Assembly (NCBI GenBank): GCA_029261615.1
Contig: JAJDAX010000149.1
Location: 1-9,488, forward strand
DNA from: Nitrospinaceae bacterium
GTDB taxonomy: Bacteria > Nitrospinota > Nitrospinia > Nitrospinales > Nitrospinaceae
Length of the DNA: 9,488 nucleotides
Direction of reading: 5' to 3'
Both the position numbers and the translations under genes were made by a program. The notes below the pieces were generated by a model. It was not told the DNA's origin and searched no databases. It saw nothing but the letters and a program-made list of their open reading frames with translations. Positions 1-5,885 of this stretch are shown in pieces. Numbering within the stretch: the stretch's first letter is position 1; every line of letters begins with the position of its first letter.

Positions 1-1032
1 ACCGCCCTTCTGGATCAGCACCGGGTGCGTGTCGCCTACGGTTCACTGGCCTGCGGGGCAGATATTCTGGTGGCGGAAGCGGTGCTCGAAACGCAGGGGG
101 AATTGAACATCATCCTGCCGTTCGGTCGGGAAGAGTTCAAACAAATATCGGTCGCACCCGGCGGGGAATCCTGGGAAAAACGCTACGAGGCCATATTAAG
201 TCGAGCCAGCTCGGTCACACAAATCGTGGAAGAAGCCATTACCGGTCACGAACTTTTGTTCGAGGCCTGCTCACGCCAGGGTATGGGACTGGCCCATCTA
301 AGAAGCCAGACACTCGGTTCGCGCGCTTATCAGATCGCGGTCTGGAACCAGTTGAATGTGGACAATCCCGCCGGAACCTCCGGCGCAATGCGACGCTGGA
401 ACGACCTTGGCATGGAAAACCTCATCGTTCCGGTACCGCCGCCACGCAATGAAGGGGTGACACCCACGATAAATATCGCCCCGGCACCGCCCGGACTTCA
501 GCGCCAAATGAAAGCCATGATCTTTGCCGACGTCAGGGGTTTCAGCGCCATGAACGAGCGGCAGATAGCCGATTTCATGGCTCGCTGGCTCAATGCCCTG
601 CATAAGATCAAAACAAAACATGACGATCATATTCAGTACATCAACACCTGGGGAGATGCGGCTTATCTGGTCATCGACGACGTACCGGCCGCCGCCACCC
701 TTGCTCTGGAGCTGGCCGGGATATTCAATGACTGGGATTTTTCCGCGCTTAACCTGCCCTCCAATATTGGCTTGCGGGTCGCGGCGCATGTGGGGCCCAT
801 TTTCCAGACAGACAACCCGGTTCTGGGCAAACCCGATTTCTTCGGCAAACACGTCAACCAGACGGCAAGACTCGAACCCTGCACTCCCCCTGGTTCGGTT
901 TATGTGACAGAACCGTTTGCGTCCCTGATCTCACTTGAAGGGAGCAACGATTACCGCTGCGAATATATAGGGAACCATCCTCTGCCGAAGGGTTTTGGAC
1001 GCATCCGCATGTATCACCTCAAGGAATTATAG
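1..1032 (+). CDS. SLOG-like domain fused to class III nucleotide cyclase (5' partial)
   Basis: The frame is open from base 1, so the N-terminus lies outside the window; GTG at 25 is only the first internal start codon, and residues below are counted from it. Residues 3-110 contain GSLACGAD, LPF-REEF and a W-x2-RY pattern. This resembles the SLOG/TIR-like ligand-sensing domain found before cyclase domains in some bacterial proteins; I recognise it by pattern only. A proline-rich linker (about 136-158) leads to a class III adenylate/guanylate cyclase domain (161-335). Metal-binding Asp169 (FADVRGFS) and Asp211 (NTWGDA) are present, as are Asp271 (DFFGKHVN) and the transition-state Asn278 and Arg282. 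The usual adenine-selecting Lys is Asn207, so the nucleotide product (cAMP, cGMP or a pyrimidine cNMP) cannot be assigned. No membrane segment or signal peptide is seen in the visible part, so it should be cytoplasmic. It is followed after 1 nt by the binding-protein gene. Confidence 0.8.
   Translation, partial: TALLDQHRVRVAYGSLACGADILVAEAVLETQGELNIILPFGREEFKQISVAPGGESWEKRYEAILSRASSVTQIVEEAITGHELLFEACSRQGMGLAHLRSQTLGSRAYQIAVWNQLNVDNPAGTSGAMRRWNDLGMENLIVPVPPPRNEGVTPTINIAPAPPGLQRQMKAMIFADVRGFSAMNERQIADFMARWLNALHKIKTKHDDHIQYINTWGDAAYLVIDDVPAAATLALELAGIFNDWDFSALNLPSNIGLRVAAHVGPIFQTDNPVLGKPDFFGKHVNQTARLEPCTPPGSVYVTEPFASLISLEGSNDYRCEYIGNHPLPKGFGRIRMYHLKEL
1021..1026 (+). promoter_or_regulatory. Ribosome binding site for the PhnD-like gene
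   Basis: AAGGAA lies 7 nt before ATG 1034, inside the last codons of the cyclase gene. It selects ATG 1034 over an upstream in-frame ATG at 995, which would add 13 residues in front of a clean signal peptide. It suggests translational coupling with the cyclase. Confidence 0.75.
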
Positions 1033-1033
1033 A

Positions 1034-2653
1034 ATGAAGATTCGCCTGATAATATTTTTTGCCGCATGCCTTCTTGTGTTTCAAGGTTTGGAAAACTCCG
1101 TTTTGGCCGACAACCATCCTTCGGTCACGTTTCTTGGGGTGGCACTCGATCCTGAAACGCAGGAAGCGGATCAAAAGCTTCGGGAATTCATTCGCGGGCA
1201 ACAGGCCATCCATTTCGAAACGCGCGATCAGGAATACGGCGCGGCAATACACACTCTGGTTGATTGGGATGAAAACGAAAAAGGCCCGATTATCGCCCGT
1301 GTCACGCCCTATGTTTATGTGGTGGCGGAAATGCTGGGAGCGGAGCTGGATATTCTCGCCACTTATAAAAGCAATAAAACCGGCAATGTGACCTACCATT
1401 CCTACCTGGTGACGAGAAAGGAAAATTTTTCCGGCAACGACCTCGACGGGTTTGTGAAAACACTGCGGGAACGGCCCACGCCCGGTCAATTCATCTACCA
1501 CAACAAGTTCAGCACCTCGAGTTATTTCCTGCCCTCTTTGTACTTCGCCCGGCACGACATTTTCTCCGTAGCGGGCAGCGCAGCCAACGATCGCAAGTTC
1601 ATCACTATCGATGCCAAACGCCCAGAGGATGCCAGTGGCAGTTCGAGTCTCGTGCGAAAAGTGAAGGAAGGCAAAGCCGATTTCGCTGCGGTGTGGGATG
1701 GAACCAAAGCCAAGTTTGACCAGGATCCGGAACTCCACTTTTTAAAACTGCCGCAAGCCTTACCCAATGATCTACTGGTGGTTTCCAGAAACTCTCCGGA
1801 AGAACTCAAGGATGGGTTGCGCGAAACCATCAACAAACTGGGTCCGACCGATATCAACATCGGAGACTTTAAAACCTGGGAAGATTTCAACAAGACACCC
1901 GAGGCGCGGCGGGCGCTGGCTTCCCTGCGCTGGTTGGCCAAGGTGCCACCCAACCCGGTGCCGGTAAAAATTCGAAAACCGCATGCCGAAGGAGAGAGTA
2001 TTGATCCACGTTACCTGGAGGCGGCCCGGCAGGCGGTGAGGTTGTCTGGCACGGAATTCATTTTATACGACGAAGATTTTCACAAACAGTTTGACGTGCT
2101 CTGGACCCTGCACCAGACCCACGACGACTCGCTCATCATCACGTCGGAGTTTATCGATTCTGAACTGCCACAGCAGGAATTTCATATCAGTTTCAAACGC
2201 AACGATCTCGAAAGCCTGGTCGCGCGCATCGGTTCGGAAATCACCAACCGCATGCACCGGATCCGTTATGTATGGCCATTTGACGACGCGGCGGCGAGGG
2301 TGTTGCGCGATGTAGAATTCAATATTCCCGCAGGAACCCAAATGAAGGGAATGAAAATCACCTGGAGCGATCAGAGTAGCAACGCCTACACGAGTGACAA
2401 TCCGTTCGACATCGCCGTTGCCGAATCGGGATTCCACTCCTTCCGTCTGGAAGGCGAGGGATTTCCAAAAGGGGCAGAGAATCATTACAGCTTCGATCCA
2501 ATGGGCAACAGCGCCTATCGTGTTTTCCTGGTAAGACCTAAACCCGGGGGACGCGTCCTGAAAGTGGCCACCCTGACCATGATCGGATTGTTTTCCCTGG
2601 CCGCGTTGTTCAGCATCAAGGCGGCGTTGTTCAGCAGGCGAAAGGACGCGTAA
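1034..2653 (+). CDS. PhnD-like periplasmic binding protein with C-terminal membrane anchor
   Basis: This is a 539-residue protein. Residues 1-25 form a Sec signal peptide (MKIRL, hydrophobic core, VLA cleavage before DN). Residues about 29-300 match the phosphate/phosphonate ABC-transporter substrate-binding fold (PhnD-like): a start like SVTFLGVALDPE, a central TPYVYVVAE, a KADFAAVWDG segment, and a final TWEDFNKTPEARRAL before RWLAK. The family is normally about 300 residues. Here an unrecognised region (about 320-425) and a likely beta-rich region (about 425-500) follow, then a hydrophobic helix (about 508-532) and a short basic tail (SRRKDA). The protein therefore appears tethered to the inner membrane with its binding domain in the periplasm. 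No ABC permease or ATPase gene is adjacent, so a sensor role is more likely than transport; the ligand is unknown. It starts 1 nt after the cyclase stop, and its own stop abuts the next start codon. Confidence 0.8.
   Translation: MKIRLIIFFAACLLVFQGLENSVLADNHPSVTFLGVALDPETQEADQKLREFIRGQQAIHFETRDQEYGAAIHTLVDWDENEKGPIIARVTPYVYVVAEMLGAELDILATYKSNKTGNVTYHSYLVTRKENFSGNDLDGFVKTLRERPTPGQFIYHNKFSTSSYFLPSLYFARHDIFSVAGSAANDRKFITIDAKRPEDASGSSSLVRKVKEGKADFAAVWDGTKAKFDQDPELHFLKLPQALPNDLLVVSRNSPEELKDGLRETINKLGPTDINIGDFKTWEDFNKTPEARRALASLRWLAKVPPNPVPVKIRKPHAEGESIDPRYLEAARQAVRLSGTEFILYDEDFHKQFDVLWTLHQTHDDSLIITSEFIDSELPQQEFHISFKRNDLESLVARIGSEITNRMHRIRYVWPFDDAAARVLRDVEFNIPAGTQMKGMKITWSDQSSNAYTSDNPFDIAVAESGFHSFRLEGEGFPKGAENHYSFDPMGNSAYRVFLVRPKPGGRVLKVATLTMIGLFSLAALFSIKAALFSRRKDA
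2642..2646 (+). promoter_or_regulatory. Ribosome binding site for the PAP2-TIR gene
   Basis: AAGGA lies 7 nt before ATG 2654, inside the end of the binding-protein gene. The upstream TAA (2651-2653) directly abuts the ATG, an arrangement typical of translational coupling. Confidence 0.75.
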
Positions 2654-3847
2654 ATGGAAAGATATCTCACTACCAGAATGGGACTGACCGGGGTACTCGT
2701 CGCACTGTTTCTATTCAATTTTGCTGAGACAAAATTAGAGGAGATGCTAAAAGGACAAGGCACCTTCGACAGGGGTTATAAAATCGCGCGAGCGTTCGAC
2801 CAACTGGAAGGCGAGATACGGTTTCAGAATCAAGCGCCGCCTTCCAGGAAAGCCATTGGCGGTTTTTCGTTGTCTTACTTTGTCGTTTTCCCTGTGTTGC
2901 TATTGGGTACGGCGGCAGCACTCGTCAGGCGCAGGCAGGTCCGCCCATTCCGCGTATTCACCGTGGCACTCACCGGAAATTATTTACTCAGTCTACCGTT
3001 CTTTTTATTCTTTCCTGTTCCGGAACGCTGGGCCTACCCTGCATCCAATGCCACACTCTGGTCCGATTTATTATCAACTCACCTGATTGAATTCATCCGC
3101 CCGATCAGTGGACTCGACAACTGTTTTCCAAGCGTCCACGTTTCTTTTTCCATCATCACACTTATCGTCGCTTATCGTTTCCGTTTGAAGTACCGGCACA
3201 GCATCGCGTGTCTTGCTCTGTCGGTAGTCCTGTCCACCTTTGCCCTGGGAATCCACTGGATACCCGATCTTGTTATGGGCAGTGTGATGGCGGTGCTGGC
3301 TTTCGGCCTGGCAACTGTGGTGGACCGTCGATACGTCGAACCCGAAATAGAAGAAACGCCAATAATGGCACCAGGCCCCGTAGCAGCCGCACCGGTGGCA
3401 TCGGTTCCTCTTGATATGTCAAAAGGCAATCAGGTATTTATCAGTTACCGGCGGGAGCGAGGATCGGAACTGGCGCGGGTGGTGCACTCGGAGCTGGAGC
3501 GGCGCGGTGTCCCCTGCTTTCTTGATGTAGACGATCTGGGCGCAGAACATTTCGACCAGCGCCTGCTTCGGGAAATTGAATCGACGACCAATTTTGTCGT
3601 CATCCTTTCGCCCGGCGCGCTCGACCGGTGTCAAATGCCTGGCGACTGGCTTCGCAAGGAGATCGGGCACGCTATCAAGCTGAAACGGAATATCGTGCCG
3701 TTACTGGTCGAAGGATTCGAATTCCCCCCCTCGAAAGAATTGCCTGAAGAGTTACGCGAATTAGTGCGTCACAATGGCGTACCGTATTCACACGAATACT
3801 TCAGCGCGACCTTTGAAAAATTGTATTCGTTTTTGGATGTTGAATAG
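2654..3847 (+). CDS. PAP2-family membrane domain fused to a C-terminal TIR domain
   Basis: This 397-residue protein has six predicted membrane helices (about 10-24, 69-91, 101-120, 156-175, 182-200, 204-222). They carry PAP2 phosphatase motifs: FPSVH (Ser160, His162) and S-T-x5-H-x3-D (Ser194, His201, Asp205). FPVPERWAYP (120-129) fits the Aur1/inositolphosphotransferase-like PAP2_3 branch. Basic loops (92-97, 175-182, 225-226) place the active site in the periplasm and the C-terminus in the cytoplasm. After a Pro/Ala-rich linker (about 229-253) comes a TIR domain (258-394). It has FISYRRE, FLDVDDLG and DWLRKEIGHAIK; Glu336 in W-x3-E is at the position of the catalytic Glu of TIR NADases such as SARM1. 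The TIR could hydrolyse NAD or act as a signalling scaffold. The PAP2 part could dephosphorylate a lipid, transfer a head group or merely sense. It is the last gene of the cluster; no clear terminator follows. Confidence 0.85.
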   Translation: MERYLTTRMGLTGVLVALFLFNFAETKLEEMLKGQGTFDRGYKIARAFDQLEGEIRFQNQAPPSRKAIGGFSLSYFVVFPVLLLGTAAALVRRRQVRPFRVFTVALTGNYLLSLPFFLFFPVPERWAYPASNATLWSDLLSTHLIEFIRPISGLDNCFPSVHVSFSIITLIVAYRFRLKYRHSIACLALSVVLSTFALGIHWIPDLVMGSVMAVLAFGLATVVDRRYVEPEIEETPIMAPGPVAAAPVASVPLDMSKGNQVFISYRRERGSELARVVHSELERRGVPCFLDVDDLGAEHFDQRLLREIESTTNFVVILSPGALDRCQMPGDWLRKEIGHAIKLKRNIVPLLVEGFEFPPSKELPEELRELVRHNGVPYSHEYFSATFEKLYSFLDVE

Positions 3848-3976
3848 CTCTGGTTAACCTTATTGGCAGGCTATCAGAAAAGCATTATGTGATGCGCTTA
3901 AAAAATATTGCTGCATAAAAAATGGTAGACCAGTTAACCCTGCGCCGAGCAGCAGGCAGTGATTATCCGGCCAAGA

Positions 3977-4186
3977 CTATTGGTTGGAGCGTTCGGAGGG
4001 GGTTTCCTTAAGGATCTCGTCGATCTGATTGAAATGCGTTTGAAGATCTTTAAAAAGCAAATCCTGGTTCTTTTCATTTTTTTCTAATAACATCTTAAAT
4101 ACTTCGAGGGCTGTCGGCTCCTTTTCGAACCCAACCATTATTGTCCATTCCCGAAACCGCTGTTCCCATTTATTGTGTCCACTCAT
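3977..4186 (-). CDS. Small hypothetical protein downstream of dGTPase gene
   Basis: This is a 69-residue charged protein, predicted mostly helical (about 20-60 rich in Glu, Lys, Leu and Gln), with no membrane segment, cysteine motif or family I recognise. ATG 4186 is preferred because GGTGA lies 8 nt upstream; an in-frame GTG at 4198 would add four residues (MILT). It sits on the same strand as the dGTPase-like gene, 118 nt downstream of it, so the two may be co-transcribed, and it runs convergently towards the PAP2-TIR gene. No overlapping open frame competes with it. It may be a real conserved small protein, but coding status rests only on the open frame and ribosome site. Confidence 0.55.
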   Translation of the reverse strand: MSGHNKWEQRFREWTIMVGFEKEPTALEVFKMLLEKNEKNQDLLFKDLQTHFNQIDEILKETPSERSNQ

Positions 4187-4304
4187 CGTTAATATCACCG
4201 GATGAAAAAGTTATCGATAAATTTAACCAGACTGCAATTCGCTTTTATTTTATATCAAGCCCGTCCAATTTTAACCCCAGAATTTTTTCCGGGTCCATTT
4301 TTTT

Positions 4305-5453
4305 TTAGTCTTTTTCTTCAGGGCCGAACAGGCTTTTGTATTCCCGGATGCAAAACCGGTCGGTCATCCCTGAAATGTAGTCGCAGATACGACGTTCTAT
4401 TGAGGTCGCCTCGTCCTGAGGAGACGCATCTTCCGGTACCAGGTCGGGAAACCGGATATAGGCATCAAAAATCCGGCTCAGGTGCAAATCCGCCTTAAAT
4501 TCCATGCGCCGGACGCGCGGATGCTGATACATTTTTTTATTCAGGAATTGTTTCAGTTCGGAGTTTTTCTCTCCAACTTCAGAACCAAAACCCGCCAACC
4601 GGACAGGACAGGTGCGCACTGCCTGAACAGAATCCACCGAATGTTTCCTGATATTTTTCAGGGTGGCTTTTCTAAAATCAGTAATGAGGTCATTGATGAT
4701 GCTCCGCACAATCTGGTACTTCTTCATTTTCAAATCCAGATTTGCGTATTCATTGTCTAATCGTTTTTCGTTTTCCTTCCAGAGTGCGACCGATCGCAGT
4801 TGCTCCGGGTCCAACAACCCTGAGGTGATACCATCGTCGAGGTCGTGCGCATTGTAAGCAATCCCGTCTGCAAAATCCGCCACCTGGGCTTCCAGTGAGG
4901 GGAAGCGGTTTTGTTTCGGTTTAAGCAGAGGGTTATCTTGATCGCGGGAATGTTTGCTGATCCCTTCCAAGACCTCCCAGGTCAGGTTGAGCCCTTCGAA
5001 CTGGGGATAGCGTTTTTCGAGGAGTTTGACGATGCGCAGGCTTTGCCGGTTGTGCTCAAAACCACCATGGTCTTTCATCAACCGGTTGAGAACTTTCTGC
5101 CCGGTATGACCAAAAGGAGGGTGCCCCAGGTCATGCGAAAGAGCAATCGCCTCCGCCAGATCTTCATTCAACTGGAGGGATTTGCAGATGGAACGGGCGA
5201 TTTGGGCAACTTCCAGCGAGTGTGTCAGGCGGGTGCGGTAATAGTCACCTTCATGATAAACAAACACCTGCGTTTTGTATTCGAGACGACGAAAGGCAGA
5301 ACAGTGAATCACCCGGTCTCGGTCGCGCTGGAAGCGGGTCCGGTACGAATGTTCCTTTTCACGGTTCTGGCGCCCCCGGCTTTCCCCGCTTTTAAAGGCA
5401 AACGGTGCCAGGATTTCTTTTTCCAGTTTTTCAATATCCTGTCTTTTAATCAC
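4305..5453 (-). CDS. dgt: Deoxyguanosinetriphosphate triphosphohydrolase-like protein (HD domain)
   Basis: This 382-residue protein hydrolyses dGTP (or other dNTPs) to the nucleoside plus triphosphate in this family, which limits dNTP pools. The metal-binding HD signature is complete: His78 (RLTHSLEV), His107-Asp108 (ALSHDLGHPPFGH) and the distal Asp in DFADGIAYNAHDLDD (about 193-207). The N-terminal FQRDRDRVIHCSAFRRLEYKTQV block (about 41-63) and the YHEGDYYRTR stretch are characteristic. The length fits the shorter dGTPase-like class rather than the longer E. coli Dgt. The start is GTG 5453, with GGA 6 nt upstream; an overlapping out-of-frame ATG is followed at once by TGA. The enzyme is probably a cytoplasmic housekeeping protein; dGTPases can also act in phage defence by depleting dNTPs, but nothing here shows that. 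Substrate preference cannot be read from the sequence. Confidence 0.93.
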   Translation of the reverse strand: MIKRQDIEKLEKEILAPFAFKSGESRGRQNREKEHSYRTRFQRDRDRVIHCSAFRRLEYKTQVFVYHEGDYYRTRLTHSLEVAQIARSICKSLQLNEDLAEAIALSHDLGHPPFGHTGQKVLNRLMKDHGGFEHNRQSLRIVKLLEKRYPQFEGLNLTWEVLEGISKHSRDQDNPLLKPKQNRFPSLEAQVADFADGIAYNAHDLDDGITSGLLDPEQLRSVALWKENEKRLDNEYANLDLKMKKYQIVRSIINDLITDFRKATLKNIRKHSVDSVQAVRTCPVRLAGFGSEVGEKNSELKQFLNKKMYQHPRVRRMEFKADLHLSRIFDAYIRFPDLVPEDASPQDEATSIERRICDYISGMTDRFCIREYKSLFGPEEKD

Positions 5454-5529
5454 ATGAATTCCGGAAGGGTCCAGTTAATTTTAGAACACAATTTCGTTTC
5501 AAATCATAACATAAGCTCACTGCCCTCCT

Positions 5530-5681
5530 CGAGAGTGTCCCTTGGATAAGGGCCTTATTGAAATAATTATGAATCCCTGAGGCTCCGGTACCATCTAAGT
5601 TACAGGACATGCAAGCTGTCCTGATTCATTGTATCCTCTCTTTTTAGCCGGGTAAGGTCGCGCTTACCCGGTTATTTTTTT
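5530..5681 (+). ncRNA. Candidate small RNA or leader ending at an intrinsic terminator
   Basis: A strong + strand terminator (5645-5681) has no + strand gene before it; the nearest upstream gene (dgt) runs the other way. Upstream are a CCCTT/AAGGG hairpin (5539-5552), an ATGAAT/ATTCAT pairing (5569-5574 with 5624-5629), and a nested CAGGACA/TGTCCTG hairpin (5603-5623). This looks like a short structured transcript of roughly 100-160 nt. I do not match it to 6S RNA, SRP RNA, tmRNA or a c-di-GMP riboswitch. It could instead be a long leader of the GGDEF-EAL gene with an attenuator. The 5' end is a guess and no clear promoter was found. Confidence 0.4.
5645..5681 (+). terminator. Rho-independent terminator
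   Basis: A perfect 9-bp stem CCGGGTAAG/CTTACCCGG (5648-5656 with 5663-5671) has a GTCGCG loop. It is extended outwards by one G-T and two A-T pairs and followed by seven T (5675-5681). The opposite strand has no T run after the hairpin, so it acts rightwards. Confidence 0.85.
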
Positions 5682-5859
5682 GCCTTCCATCCTTGTAACT
5701 CCCCTCCCCTTCAGGAAAACTCGATAAATTGTTTTTGTTGAAAGCATTTTCCAGGTTGTGAATTAGACCGGGAATTCCAGGTATTTTTCGCCAATAAAAC
5801 CGGAAATCTGGAAAAATTTAAATGCCTCATACATACCCTTTAAACCCGGGTAAATCTGT

Positions 5860-5865
5860 TATAAT
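5860..5865 (+). promoter_or_regulatory. Extended -10 promoter element for the GGDEF-EAL gene
   Basis: TATAAT is preceded by TGT, an extended -10 pattern. No good -35 hexamer sits 16-18 nt upstream (sequence near 5837-5843 is only CTTTAA-like). Transcription would start near 5872, only about 14 nt before ATG 5886, with no clear ribosome site. Confidence 0.55.
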
Positions 5866-5885
5866 CCGCTACACTTGGCTGTTTT

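Larger units (their letters stand above)
5454..5885. other. Non-coding region between dgt and the GGDEF-EAL gene
   Basis: These 432 nt separate two divergently transcribed genes and hold no convincing reading frame. The left part (5530-5681) contains hairpins ending in a strong rightward terminator. The right part contains a TATAAT element (5860-5865) and two copies of TTCCAGGT (5749-5756 and 5775-5782, 26 nt apart). The copies might be an operator or chance. Confidence 0.6.

Noticed and set aside
298..852. Long - strand open frame antisense to the cyclase gene
   Set aside because: It is a shadow: the + strand frame carries clear cyclase catalytic motifs and the antisense product has no recognisable feature.
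3852..3939. Inverted GGTTAAC (3852-3858) and GTTAACC (3933-3939) after the PAP2-TIR gene, as a terminator or attachment site
   Set aside because: The arms are short, about 75 nt apart, and contain the palindrome GTTAAC; no T run follows and no integrase is present.
4275..4310. CCC-AGAA/TTC-CGGG hairpin next to a T run just beyond the dgt stop, as a terminator
   Set aside because: In the dgt direction the hairpin is followed by GTTAAAATT rather than a T run; in the other direction it has an A-C mismatch and no gene to terminate.
5454..5530. Promoter for dgt (TAAAAT with TTGAAA upstream on the - strand)
   Set aside because: The spacer is only 13 nt, too short for a sigma70 promoter, and no better -35 was found.
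4911..5549. 212-codon + strand open frame antisense to dgt
   Set aside because: The - strand frame encodes a complete HD dGTPase; the + strand product shows no family features and depends on the constraints of the opposite strand.
5569..5672. c-di-GMP (GEMM) riboswitch before the GGDEF-EAL gene
   Set aside because: GCTCCGG and CCGGGT fragments hint at it, but the conserved GEMM core and receptor helices are not present in order.
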